Shown here: one piece after another, positions 54,146 through 62,091 of the stretch | How the letters are laid out: every line of letters begins with the position of its first letter | Position numbering within the stretch: position 1 is the stretch's first letter | Assembly (NCBI GenBank): GCA_035252015.1 | Contig: DATFDP010000228.1 | Coordinates: 1-64,000, forward strand | Reading direction: 5' to 3' | Origin: JAICWP01 sp035252015 | GTDB lineage: Bacteria > Acidobacteriota > Terriglobia > Terriglobales > Acidobacteriaceae | Length of the DNA: 64,000 nucleotides | The notes under the pieces: model-generated | The model's input: the letters and a program-made list of their open reading frames with translations, nothing else | Databases searched by the model: none | Told to the model about the DNA's origin: nothing | Translations under genes and position numbers: made by a program

Positions 54146-54568
54146 ATGCAACGCAAAGCCAGTGCGGAGTGGAAAGGCAGTTTGAAGGAAGGCTCGGGAA
54201 GTGTTTCCTCCAGCAGCGGAGTGTTTTCCAAAACGCCATTTTCTTTTGGAACGCGATTTGGCGACCAGCCAGGCACCAACCCCGAGGAACTGATCGCGGC
54301 GGCGCATGCCGGCTGCTTTTCCATGGCGCTTTCGGCGCAGTTGGGCACCGCCAACCTGACGCCGGAGAGCATCAGGACCAATGCCACGCTGACTCTGGAA
54401 AAGCTCGACTCGGGTTGGACCATTACTGCGGTTCACCTGGATGTGGTCGGCAAGGTTCCCAAGGCGGATGCGGCCACCTTCCAGAAGCTGGCGGACGCGG
54501 CCAAGACGGGCTGCCCGGTTTCCAAAGTGCTGAATGCCAAGATCACGATGAATGCGAAGCTCGAGTAA
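54146..54568 (+). CDS. osmC: OsmC family peroxiredoxin
   Basis: A 140-residue protein that reduces organic hydroperoxides. Both conserved cysteines are present: the peroxidatic one in AAHAGCFSMALS near residue 58 and the resolving one in GCPVSKVLNA near 125, with the catalytic Arg and Glu region (GSLKEGSGSV...GTRFGDQPGTNPEEL). GAGGAG precedes the ATG. Length is typical. It lies 78 bases before msrB, separated by a GACTCC-class hairpin, so the two redox genes may be co-transcribed. Confidence 0.92.
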   Translation: MQRKASAEWKGSLKEGSGSVSSSSGVFSKTPFSFGTRFGDQPGTNPEELIAAAHAGCFSMALSAQLGTANLTPESIRTNATLTLEKLDSGWTITAVHLDVVGKVPKADAATFQKLADAAKTGCPVSKVLNAKITMNAKLE

Positions 54569-54574
54569 TCAGGG

Positions 54575-54635
54575 TTCAGGACTCAGTGGTCAGCAGGTTG
54601 GGTTCGACTGACTCCGATAACTGACTCCTGACTCC
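54575..54635. repeat. GACTCC/GGAGTC-class imperfect hairpin between osmC and msrB
   Basis: TTCAGGACTCAGTGGTCAG (54575-54593) faces CTGACTCC...CTGACTCCTGACTCC (54608-54635), a hairpin of up to about 17 pairs. It starts 6 bases after the osmC stop and ends 11 before the msrB ATG. Confidence 0.65.
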
Positions 54636-54646
54636 TCTTTGGTCAA

Positions 54647-55042
54647 ATGACCGAGAAAATAACCAAATCCGACGCCGAATGGCGCCAGCAGCTCTCGCCG
54701 GAGGAGTACAACGTCACGCGGCAGAAAGGCACGGAGCCGGCTTTCAGCGGGCGCTACTGGAACTCCAAGGAGCACGGCACCTACAAATGTGTGTGCTGCG
54801 GTGAGTCCCTATTCAGCTCCGATACGAAGTACGAGTCAGGCACCGGCTGGCCCAGCTTCTGGCAGCCCCTGCAGCAAGACCGGGTCGAGGCGCGAACCGA
54901 CCGCAGCCACGGCATGGTCCGCGTCGAGGCACTTTGCGCCCGCTGTGGCGCGCATTTAGGGCATGTGTTCGAAGATGGACCCGCGCCCACCGGCCTGCGC
55001 TACTGCATGAACTCCGCCGCCCTCAAACTCGAGAAAGACTGA
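54647..55042 (+). CDS. msrB: Peptide-methionine (R)-S-oxide reductase MsrB
   Basis: A 131-residue enzyme that reduces methionine-R-sulfoxide. The zinc ligands appear as CVCCGES and CARCGAHLG. The catalytic Cys is in RYCMNSAALK near the C terminus; GTGWPSFWQP and HVFEDGPAPTGL are the usual active-site blocks. The product has no signal peptide, so it is cytoplasmic. There is no MsrA in the window. Confidence 0.95.
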   Translation: MTEKITKSDAEWRQQLSPEEYNVTRQKGTEPAFSGRYWNSKEHGTYKCVCCGESLFSSDTKYESGTGWPSFWQPLQQDRVEARTDRSHGMVRVEALCARCGAHLGHVFEDGPAPTGLRYCMNSAALKLEKD

Positions 55043-55079
55043 TTTAGGACACAGAGAGCACCGAGCAAAGCCAAAACAA

Positions 55080-55166
55080 GTAGTTAGTGGGTTGGTAGCT
55101 AGTAGTTGTGTGGTTAGCTTTCGATGTGCCTGCTAACCACTGACCGCCAACTACCAGCTACTGGGT
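55080..55166. repeat. CTACC/GGTAG-class imperfect palindrome
   Basis: GTAGCTAGTAGTTG...GGTTAGC (55095-55118) pairs with GCTAACC...CAACTACCAGCTAC (55132-55161) around a short TTTCGATG-type loop. It lies between the convergent msrB and tdh genes. Confidence 0.7.
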
Positions 55167-55171
55167 TGTGG

Positions 55172-56224
55172 TTATTTCACGCCATTCGGATAAAGCAGAA
55201 TCTTGCTGTCCTCGCCCGTACGCAGCCGCTCCATGCCCTTGCTGAAATCCTTCATGGACATGCGATCGGTGATCACGGGGTGAAGATCGAGCTTGCCGGC
55301 CTTGAGCAGCGCAGTCATCTGGTACCAGGTCTGGTACATACGCCGGCCATTGATGCCCTGGATGGTGATGCCTTTAAAAATAATGTCTTCGGAGAAGTTC
55401 AGCGCGATGGGTTTGGAGGTCAGGCCAAGAAGAGAAATGCGGCCGCCGCGGCGCACGATGTTGAAAGCTGTTCGAATGGCGTCGGGGTGGCCCGCCATTT
55501 CCAGCACCACATCCACACCAAGGCCGCCGGTGTGGTCCATCACAAATGTTCGCACGTCCTCGGTTTTGGGATCGAGAACGTAATCTGCCTTCATTTGCTG
55601 GGCGATTTTCCGCCGGTATTGGTTGGTCTCGATGGCATACACCGCGGTGGCGCCAACGGCGCGGGCCACCGCGATGGCGAACAGGCCAATGGGGCCGCAC
55701 CCGGTAATGGCCACGGTTTTGGCCGCGATTTCCCCCGCCAGCACGGTGTGTACCGCGTTGCCCAGCGGATCGAGAATGGAGGCATACTCCTGGGGAATCT
55801 CGGGATCCAGCTTCCAGATGTTGGATTCGGGGATGCGCACGTACTCGGCGAAGGCGCCATTGTCGTCCACGCCGATAATCCTCACGAACTGGCAGATGTG
55901 AGCTTCGCCGGTGCGGCATTGCAGGCACTTGCCACAGGCCACGTGCATTTCCGCGGAAACGAAATCGCCTTCCTTGACGCTGGTAACCTCGGCGCCCACC
56001 GCCGCCACGACGCCGCAGAATTCGTGCCCGGGAATCAGCGGCGGATGGATCCGGCGCTGGGCCCAGGGGTCCCAGTTGTAGATGTGAAGGTCGGTGCCGC
56101 AGACGGAGGCGACCTTTACCTTGACCAGAACGTCCGTCAGGCCGATCTTGGGGACGGCAACATCACGTACTTCCGCGCCCGGCTTCGGCTCGGGCTTAAC
56201 CACGGCCAGCATGGTTTCAGCCAT
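55172..56224 (-). CDS. tdh: L-threonine 3-dehydrogenase
   Basis: A 350-residue zinc medium-chain dehydrogenase that oxidises threonine to 2-amino-3-ketobutyrate with NAD+. Motifs: catalytic zinc region ASVCGTDLHIYNWD, GHEFCGVVAAVG, structural zinc cysteines in HVACGKCLQCRTGEAHIC, and the Rossmann motif GCGPIGLFAIAVARAVGA. High match to the E. coli Tdh layout in length and in GRRMYQTWYQM. kbl, the partner, is at 60492 on the other strand rather than adjacent as in E. coli. Confidence 0.95.
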   Translation of the reverse strand: MAETMLAVVKPEPKPGAEVRDVAVPKIGLTDVLVKVKVASVCGTDLHIYNWDPWAQRRIHPPLIPGHEFCGVVAAVGAEVTSVKEGDFVSAEMHVACGKCLQCRTGEAHICQFVRIIGVDDNGAFAEYVRIPESNIWKLDPEIPQEYASILDPLGNAVHTVLAGEIAAKTVAITGCGPIGLFAIAVARAVGATAVYAIETNQYRRKIAQQMKADYVLDPKTEDVRTFVMDHTGGLGVDVVLEMAGHPDAIRTAFNIVRRGGRISLLGLTSKPIALNFSEDIIFKGITIQGINGRRMYQTWYQMTALLKAGKLDLHPVITDRMSMKDFSKGMERLRTGEDSKILLYPNGVK

Positions 56225-56346
56225 TCAGGTGTCTCACCTTCCGTTCCTGGGCGCCGGGGGTGCGGAGTGCAGCAGGAAACTCCTGATTCTAACATTCGTG
56301 TGGAACTCGGTTATGTGCTCCCCGGGTCACCATGGGCCAGGGCAGG

Positions 56347-56865
56347 TCAAGCTTTGTATTTCTCCTGCCCGGGCTTGGGCACGCTCAGCGACTTCCACCG
56401 CGGACCGCACAAGTGCTTCGCCAGATAGGCGATCTGCCCGATGTGATAGGCATAGTGCAGCGAAGCCACGTTCAGTGCCTTCAGCACGGAATAAGGCTCG
56501 CTGCGAATGGTAACGGTGTGCTCCACATTTTGTGGTCGCAGTTCCTCCAGGCTGCGGAATAAAATCGCCCAACTCTCCTCCCAGGAGCGCATGAATTGGG
56601 CGCGGGTGGCGCCGCTTGCGTCTTCGAACTCCTGCTCGCGATGGCGGTCGGGTTTCTCTCCGTCGCTGGTCAGGAAGTCCGTGAAGCGCGAGCGCAGGTT
56701 GCCGGCTATGTGCTTGACTAGCAGGGCGCAGCTCAGCGATTCCGCGTCGGGCTTGCGAAAGAATTCTTCGTCGCTGATCTGTGCCAGCGCGCCTTCGGCA
56801 AGCTTTTTGTAGGCGCGCAACGCGCGTTTCTCCTCTGAGAGATAAGCCGAAGATATGTCGCTCAT
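56347..56865 (-). CDS. DinB-like / DUF1572 family protein
   Basis: A 172-residue four-helix protein. Helix 2 contains LLVKHIAGNLRSRFTDFL with a His; helix 4 contains LHYAYHIGQIAYLAKHL, the usual metal-binding His pair of DinB-like proteins. Substrate unknown; DinB-like members are thiol-dependent transferases or of unknown role. It is separate from tdh by 122 bases. ATG 56865 has no Shine-Dalgarno. Confidence 0.8.
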   Translation of the reverse strand: MSDISSAYLSEEKRALRAYKKLAEGALAQISDEEFFRKPDAESLSCALLVKHIAGNLRSRFTDFLTSDGEKPDRHREQEFEDASGATRAQFMRSWEESWAILFRSLEELRPQNVEHTVTIRSEPYSVLKALNVASLHYAYHIGQIAYLAKHLCGPRWKSLSVPKPGQEKYKA

Positions 56866-56933
56866 ATGGGTATTTTAGCGGGACCCTCCCGGCGGCGGAC
56901 GCCTTTCGTAACTTGTGAGCCCGGGTAGTCGCC

Positions 56934-57269
56934 GTGATTAAATCTTTACAAGTGGATAAAAGGCCCGCAACCCGCTACGACTTCCGCTGCGAGGCGCAGT
57001 TCTGCAAACGCGGCAGCAACGCTCCTCTGCGCGGCTTCCTCAGCGACATCAGCCTGACCGGCTGCTATTTCGAGAGCATCACCCCCGAACCAGTCGGCAC
57101 TCCGGTGGAAGTTATATTTCAAGCAGCCGGAGCGCCCGTGCGATTATCCGGCGTGGTGCGGGTTGTCCACCCCAGCATGGGCATGGGCATTGAGTTTGCC
57201 AATCTTTCCCCAGACGGCGCCAAGGCGCTGCAGGGCTTGGTCAAGGCGCAGGCCGCCGGCGCATCGTAA
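56934..57269 (+). CDS. PilZ domain protein
   Basis: 111 residues from GTG 56934. The PilZ motifs are KRPATRYDFRCEA (R-x-x-R) and DISLTGCYFES (D-x-S-x2-G) separated by about 27 residues; the end STRAND resembles the 9310 protein (MGMGIEFANLSPDGAKAL). Predicted c-di-GMP effector. No neighbour gives a pathway. Confidence 0.85.
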   Translation: MIKSLQVDKRPATRYDFRCEAQFCKRGSNAPLRGFLSDISLTGCYFESITPEPVGTPVEVIFQAAGAPVRLSGVVRVVHPSMGMGIEFANLSPDGAKALQGLVKAQAAGAS

Positions 57270-57327
57270 ACCCGCAGCGCATCGCGACATTCCTCACGAG
57301 AAACGTTACTGTTACGCCTCCAAAAAT

Positions 57328-57403
57328 AGTAAACGGTAACTGGTAGCTAGCAGTTGGTCATATCCGCCCACCACCAACTACACACTACCAACTACGAACT
57401 ACG
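57328..57403. repeat. CTACC/GGTAG-class imperfect inverted repeat
   Basis: AGTAAACGGTAACTGG...GCAGTTGG (57328-57357) faces CCACCAACTACACACTACC...ACTAC (57369-57403). It sits downstream of the PilZ gene and upstream of a terminator for the ABM gene. Confidence 0.6.
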
Positions 57404-57443
57404 GGTTTGGGATTCTCTGCCCTCTCTGCGTTGGGCACAGACA

Positions 57444-57478
57444 AAACGGCCCCAGCGGGGCGAAGGCCGGGGCCGTTT
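57444..57478 (-). terminator. Terminator of the ABM-like gene
   Basis: A 10-bp stem AAACGGCCCC with complement GGGGCCGTTT, loop of 15 bases. On the minus strand the stem ends in a TTT run followed by TGTCTGT, a weak U-tract, 20 bases after the ABM stop. Confidence 0.55.
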
Positions 57479-57498
57479 GCGCAGCGAGGGCTCGCCGT

Positions 57499-57822
57499 TC
57501 AAGCCGCCACTGCGGCAATCACATGCTCGGAGATGGTGGTTTCCACCTTGAAGGTGTTCACCACGACCGGCATGATCAGATATGGCTTAATGATTTCATT
57601 CAGCTTGGTGAAGGTTTCGCGCTCATAGCGCTCGGCATCCGCCTTGGTGTGCCACAAGGTCAGAAAGCAGAACTTCTCCGGTTTGGCGTCGTGCTCCAGT
57701 CCGATGATGTCGGCGAAGCCGGTCTGCCGTTTGAGGATGGGCATGATCTCTTCGCGCATCTTCTTCAGGAATTCAGGCTTCTTTTCCAGCTTCAGATTGC
57801 CTTCCAGCATGCGTGCGAACAT
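57499..57822 (-). CDS. Antibiotic biosynthesis monooxygenase (ABM)-like small protein
   Basis: A 107-residue ferredoxin-like fold protein: FLKKMREEIMPILKRQTGF, GLEHDAKPEKFCFLTLWHTKADAERY and a long C-terminal part. ABM-type proteins oxidise aromatic polyketides or act as heme/unknown small proteins; bacterial free-standing ones are often of unknown function. AAGGAG lies 10 bases upstream of ATG. Confidence 0.78.
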   Translation of the reverse strand: MFARMLEGNLKLEKKPEFLKKMREEIMPILKRQTGFADIIGLEHDAKPEKFCFLTLWHTKADAERYERETFTKLNEIIKPYLIMPVVVNTFKVETTISEHVIAAVAA

Positions 57823-58063
57823 ATGAAAGCGCTCCTTTGCTATGAAATTGGGACTCCTGATTTAAGCCCGCCTTGGGGCGGGGAAGGGTCAGTTGCGCCA
57901 GATGTTTAGGCTGCTTGTCGGATACAAAAAGCCTAAATCTCGGGAGCTGGGAAGGAGCGATGGCCGGCCAAAAAAAGTTTGCCCTAGGTGCCAAATTGGG
58001 AGTTCGGCAGCCACTATCCAATCAACATCGGGTGTCATCGCGCGCCCCAAAATGACATGCGCG

Positions 58064-59527
58064 TCACGAAGCGTCTGGCGAGGTGACGGCGGAAGCGCGG
58101 GCTTCCACCTGCTTGCTCAATGGCAACCGCACCCACACGCAAGTTCCTTCATGCAGCTTGCTCTCGGCGCGGATGCTGCCGCCGTAAGCCTCCACGATTG
58201 CTTTGGCGATGGCTAGACCCAGGCCGAAACCACCGGTTTCGCGGGAACGCGAGCGGTCGCCGCGCCGGAAGCGCTCAAAAATGTAGGGCAGGTCTTCTGG
58301 GGCGATGCCGGTGCCCCAATCCTGCACGTTGACGCAGGCATTATCGGCTTCACGCTGCAGTTGCAGCCGCACCACTGAGGCCGGCGGGCTGTGCTGAATG
58401 GCATTCTCCAGCAAATTGACCCACAGCAGTTCCAGGTCGTCGGGATCGGCGTGCACTTCACCGCCACCGCCGTTAGCTACCTGCACCTCCACACTTCGCG
58501 CTGCGGCCAGGGCTTTTATGCGCGCCACCGCCATCTCGCAGGTGGAGGCCAAGTCCGCGACTTCCAATGTTTGTTGTCCGCCATCAACCGCCTGCTGTTC
58601 CGCGCGCGCCAGGCGCAGCATGCGGTTGAGCAACTCCTCCAGCCGGTCCACATCGCCCATCAGGTCCAGCAGCCCGGCGCGGTACTCGTGCGGCGAGCGC
58701 GGTTTTTGTAGTAGCGACTGGAAGGTGGATTTCAGGATGGCCACCGACGTCTTCAGTTCATGGGCTGCGTCGGCCAGGAACTCGCGCTGCTGCACAAAGG
58801 CCAGCTCCAGTTTGCCCAGCACGGTCTCGATCGCCTGCGCCAGCGGCGCCAGCTCAGGCGCATCCAGGGCGGATTGGGGTGGGCGGAAGTTCCAGTTCTT
58901 TACCGAAATGGCGGCGGCCTCTCCCGCCAGGTCACGCAGTGGCCACAGTCCCCGGTGGATCGCCCAGGCGGCCAACAAGCCGGTGAGCACCAGCAGCAGC
59001 AGGCTGGCCCCGCCTACCATCAGACCGACCTCATCGGCCCGGCGGGTGATGTCGAGCGTAGGCGCAGCGTAGAACACGTCCACGGCTACGTCCACATCCG
59101 TGGTCGCGGTATCCGCATCGCGAATGGCGATCTTGCGCAGGATCAGCCCCCGGTAAGGCACTCCATTGGAGATGAAATTCCAGTATTCCTTGCGCGCTGG
59201 TTCGTCCTGCAGGAATGAGGAGCTGAAATTCTTGGAATGGGCCTCGAAGCGCGGCGCCGCGCTCGTGACCTGGTAAATGTCGGGATGCGAAACGTCAAAA
59301 GGAGGCGGCGCTTCGTCATCGTCGAACAGCAGCCCCGGCTTGCCTTCCGGAGGGTAGTAGACCAGCGCGGCGATAGCCCGGGCCTTGCCCTGCAGGCTCA
59401 TGTCGAAGGCAGCCAGCAACTGCCGCCGCGCAAAGGTGATGCCCACCAGCACCAGGCCAAGCGCCAGCATAAGCTGGGCACCGACCACGACGGCGGTAAG
59501 CCGGCCTGTGAGTGAAAAGCGTTTCAT
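58064..59527 (-). CDS. Membrane sensor histidine kinase
   Basis: A 487-residue two-TM kinase. TM1 (about 8-30, LTAVVVGAQLMLALGLVLVGITF) and TM2 (about 170-193, LMVGGASLLLLVLTGLLAAW) flank a periplasmic domain of 140 residues; a HAMP-like region follows (LWPLRDLAGEAAAI). The H-box is ADAAHELKTSVAILKST, N-box WVNLLENAIQHSPP, G1 QDWGTGIAPEDLPYIFERF, G2 GGFGLGLAIAKAIV. It pairs with the OmpR-type regulator upstream; a 76-base gap with a GTTTC-class hairpin separates them. Confidence 0.93.
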   Translation of the reverse strand: MKRFSLTGRLTAVVVGAQLMLALGLVLVGITFARRQLLAAFDMSLQGKARAIAALVYYPPEGKPGLLFDDDEAPPPFDVSHPDIYQVTSAAPRFEAHSKNFSSSFLQDEPARKEYWNFISNGVPYRGLILRKIAIRDADTATTDVDVAVDVFYAAPTLDITRRADEVGLMVGGASLLLLVLTGLLAAWAIHRGLWPLRDLAGEAAAISVKNWNFRPPQSALDAPELAPLAQAIETVLGKLELAFVQQREFLADAAHELKTSVAILKSTFQSLLQKPRSPHEYRAGLLDLMGDVDRLEELLNRMLRLARAEQQAVDGGQQTLEVADLASTCEMAVARIKALAAARSVEVQVANGGGGEVHADPDDLELLWVNLLENAIQHSPPASVVRLQLQREADNACVNVQDWGTGIAPEDLPYIFERFRRGDRSRSRETGGFGLGLAIAKAIVEAYGGSIRAESKLHEGTCVWVRLPLSKQVEARASAVTSPDAS

Positions 59528-59535
59528 CTAGGATC

Positions 59536-59605
59536 AGTTTCCAGTTTCAGATTTAAAGTTTCCACCGGTTCGGCTCTGGAAACTCGAAACGTGAAACTCG
59601 AAACT
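59536..59605. repeat. GTTTC/GAAAC-class inverted repeat between regulator and kinase genes
   Basis: AGTTTCCAGTTTCAG...AAAGTTTCCA (59536-59564) pairs with TGGAAACTCGAAACGTGAAA...CGAAACT (59578-59605). About 24 of 28 positions can pair. The arm ends 1 base inside the regulator's TAG stop. Confidence 0.7.
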
Positions 59606-60290
59606 ATCTTTTCCCCTCTCCCACCCGCAGCGCGTATCCCTGCCCGCGCAGGGTATGAATCAGCTTAACCGGAGCGCCGTCGTCAATCTTTCTGCGCAGC
59701 CCCGAGATGTACACCTCAATCACGTTGCTGAATTTCTCCCAGTTGTAATCGTACAGGTGTTCCAGGAGTTCTGTTTTCGAAACCACTGCCCGGGGCCGAT
59801 GCGCCAGGTACTCCAGCACCCGGTATTCCATCGGCGTCAGCGTGACCTCACGCCCGCTGCGCCGCACCGAGCGCTCGATGGTGTTTACTTCCAGGTCGCC
59901 CACCATCAGCATGGGCGTGGGCTGTCCTTTGGCCCGCCGCACCAGCGCCTTGGCCCGCGCCAGGAACTCTCCCAGGTCGAAAGGTTTGGCCAAATAATCG
60001 TCGGCGCCCGCATTGAGCAGGGTCACGACCGATTGTTTCTCATCGCGTGCCGTCAGCACCAGCACCGGCGTCTTGCTGCCCTGCCGACGGTAGCGCCGCA
60101 ACAATTCCAGGCCGTCCAGCTTGGGCAGCATGAGGTCGAGCACAATCAGGTCATAGCCCACCGACTCGGCCAGGTGCAGCCCGTTCTGCCCGTCCAGGGC
60201 CACGTCCACCGCCCAGGCTGCATTCTCCTTCAGGCTGCGGGCCACGTTTTCCGCCAGCCGCCGCTCGTCCTCGATTACCAGCACCCGCAT
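59604..60290 (-). CDS. OmpR/PhoB family response regulator
   Basis: A 228-residue regulator: receiver with EDERR, Asp in IVLDLMLPKLDG and Lys in LAKPFDLGEFLAR, then a winged helix (LTPMEYRVLEYLAHRP; VEVYISGLRRKID; LIHTLRGQGYALR). ATG 60290 (MRVLVIEDE) is chosen; a longer reading to 60326 lacks support. First gene of the two-component operon, divergent from kbl. Confidence 0.94.
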   Translation of the reverse strand: MRVLVIEDERRLAENVARSLKENAAWAVDVALDGQNGLHLAESVGYDLIVLDLMLPKLDGLELLRRYRRQGSKTPVLVLTARDEKQSVVTLLNAGADDYLAKPFDLGEFLARAKALVRRAKGQPTPMLMVGDLEVNTIERSVRRSGREVTLTPMEYRVLEYLAHRPRAVVSKTELLEHLYDYNWEKFSNVIEVYISGLRRKIDDGAPVKLIHTLRGQGYALRVGEGKR

Positions 60291-60491
60291 CTCTTCCCAA
60301 TTATCCGGTCCGCGGGCGGCGCGCACAAGCGCTCACTGTGAGCCTACTGCCGACAGGCTTAAGCCCCGCTTAAGCTCTCGCACCGAAACAGTGAGCGGGT
60401 TTCCCCCTCTCCCAGGTTCAGGGTTAAACTTGATAGTTTGCAAATCCGCGTCCTTCCGCGCTGTTTCCCGGGGGCGCACGCGAGGGAATTG

Positions 60492-61709
60492 ATGGCCACC
60501 CAGACTTCCACCCGCCCGCAGCTCTCCTACCTCACCGAGCAACTGGACCAGCTCAAGCAGAAAGGCACCTACTTCCGCCTGCGGGTTCTGGAAGACGAGC
60601 AGGCACCGGAGTGCACCTTCGACGGCAAGAAGGTCATCAACTTGGCCTCCAACAACTACCTGGGCCTGACCACCCATCCCAAGCTGCGTCAGGCCGCTCT
60701 GGAGGCTACGCACAAGTATGGCGTGGGCTCGGGCGCGGTGCGCACCATCGCCGGCACCATGAAAATCCACATGGACCTCGAGGAAAAAATCGCCCGCTTC
60801 AAAAACGTGGAAGCCTCGGTGGTCTTCCAGTCGGGCTTTGCGGCCAATGCCGGTACCGTTTCCGCCGTGTTGGGCAAGGAAGACTTCATCATCTCCGACG
60901 AACTGAACCACGCCTCCATCATTGACGGCGCCCGCCTCTCCCGCGCCAGCATCAAGGTGTTTCGGCACAAGGACATAGCCCACGCCGAAGAGCTGCTTAA
61001 GGAAGTTGCCGGCCAGCCCGGCCACAAGCTCTTGATCAGTGACGGCGTTTTCTCCATGGATGGCGACGTTGCCCCTCTGCCTGCGCTCTGCGATCTGGCG
61101 GAAAAATACGGCGCTATCATGATGGTGGACGACGCGCATGCCTCCGGCGTGCTCGGCCGCAACGGACGCGGCACTATTGATCACTTCAAGGTGCACGGCC
61201 GCGTGGATATCCAGGTGGGCACGCTCTCCAAAGCCATTGGCGCGCTCGGCGGCTACGTGTGCGGTTCGCGCGACCTGATTGACTTCCTCTACCACCGCGC
61301 GCGCCCGTTCCTGTTTTCCACCTCCCACCCGCCTTCGGTGGCCGCCAGCTGCATGGCTGCCTTCGAAGTACTGGAGCAGGAGCCCGAGCGCATCGAAAAA
61401 CTGTGGGAGAACACGCGCTATTGGAAGAAGGAACTGGGCAACCTGGGCTACAACATCGGAGGCGTGAACACGCCCGCCAGCGAGACGCCCATTACCCCCA
61501 TCATCATCGGCGACGGCAGGCTCACCATGGACTTCTCCCGCGAACTGTTCAAAGAAGGGGTGTTGGGCACGGGCATTGCCTTTCCCACCGTTCCTGAGGG
61601 CAAAGCGCGCGTGCGCACCATCATGACCGCCACCCACACCCGCGAGGAGTTAGACAGGGCCTTGGAGGTATTAAAGCGTGTGGGCAAGCGCATGGGAATT
61701 CTCAAATAG
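60492..61709 (+). CDS. kbl: Glycine C-acetyltransferase (2-amino-3-ketobutyrate CoA ligase)
   Basis: A 405-residue PLP enzyme of the alpha-oxoamine synthase family that cleaves 2-amino-3-ketobutyrate with CoA into glycine and acetyl-CoA. The PLP Lys is in GTLSKAIGALGGYV; NYLGLTTHPKLRQAAL, GSGAVRTIAGTMKIH, DELNHASIIDG and DDAHASGVLGRNG match the family. The product of the Tdh reaction is its substrate. ATG 60492 with GAGGG upstream; the longer start at 60438 is rejected. Divergent from the OmpR/kinase pair. Confidence 0.95.
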   Translation: MATQTSTRPQLSYLTEQLDQLKQKGTYFRLRVLEDEQAPECTFDGKKVINLASNNYLGLTTHPKLRQAALEATHKYGVGSGAVRTIAGTMKIHMDLEEKIARFKNVEASVVFQSGFAANAGTVSAVLGKEDFIISDELNHASIIDGARLSRASIKVFRHKDIAHAEELLKEVAGQPGHKLLISDGVFSMDGDVAPLPALCDLAEKYGAIMMVDDAHASGVLGRNGRGTIDHFKVHGRVDIQVGTLSKAIGALGGYVCGSRDLIDFLYHRARPFLFSTSHPPSVAASCMAAFEVLEQEPERIEKLWENTRYWKKELGNLGYNIGGVNTPASETPITPIIIGDGRLTMDFSRELFKEGVLGTGIAFPTVPEGKARVRTIMTATHTREELDRALEVLKRVGKRMGILK

Positions 61710-61758
61710 AGCGCTTGGTGACAGCGGGTAAAGCCGGCTTTGGTGTGGCTCTGGATCG

Positions 61759-61776
61759 GCACGTCTGGAGACGTGC
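61759..61776. repeat. Perfect 8-bp hairpin downstream of kbl
   Basis: GCACGTCT-GG-AGACGTGC, a perfect stem with a 2-base loop, lies about 50 bases after the kbl stop but has no T-run. It could be a weak terminator or a transcript-end protector. Confidence 0.4.
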
Positions 61777-61830
61777 GCTGATACGAACCCTTAACGACTG
61801 CGTAGCTGGTCCACTCGACTGAACGCTGTG

Positions 61831-61857
61831 TCTGAGAACTGAGAACTGCGAACTGCC
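61831..61857. repeat. GAACTG-class low-complexity repeat
   Basis: TCTGAGAACTGAGAACTG...GAACTGCC abuts the stop codon of the Cys-rich gene (minus strand). Same class as 28436. Confidence 0.55.
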
Positions 61858-62091
61858 TCACCCACACTGCCCGCTGCCGTGGCACTTGCGCCGCGGAAAT
61901 GAGCAGGCGCGCGGCTCGGCAACTTTGCCATCCGGTCCAATGCAGGTCTGGGTGTAAACGCACCAGTAGTTGCCGTCGTTGGAGCGCTGCACGGTCGGAT
62001 CGGGCTCGGAGTCGTAGAACTGGCGCTTCCAGCGCAGCCCTGGGCACAGATTGGGGTTCTCAGTGTTGAACCGCTCCTGCTCGCTGATCAT
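61858..62091 (-). CDS. Small Cys-rich protein coupled to the xanthine-dehydrogenase operon
   Basis: 77 residues with six cysteines: NPNLCPGLRW, NYWCVYTQTCIG, RACSFPRRKCHG, QCG. No signal peptide is seen, so it should be cytoplasmic; the cysteines could bind metal or form a small scaffold. Its ATG overlaps the TGA of the FAD-subunit gene (ATGA), so it is translationally coupled and is the last gene of the operon. A role as accessory or chaperone for molybdenum-enzyme assembly is conceivable (inference). Not recognised. Confidence 0.7.
   Translation of the reverse strand: MISEQERFNTENPNLCPGLRWKRQFYDSEPDPTVQRSNDGNYWCVYTQTCIGPDGKVAEPRACSFPRRKCHGSGQCG

Noticed and set aside
53863..54640. Possible CRISPR-like array because of repeated GACTCC words
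   Set aside because: Units are too short, irregular and paired as inverted arms; no constant spacer length and no cas gene in the window.
55124..56428. 434-codon plus-strand frame over tdh
   Set aside because: Antisense shadow; tdh has all zinc and Rossmann motifs.
60333..61637. 434-codon minus-strand frame over kbl
   Set aside because: Antisense shadow of a strongly conserved PLP enzyme.
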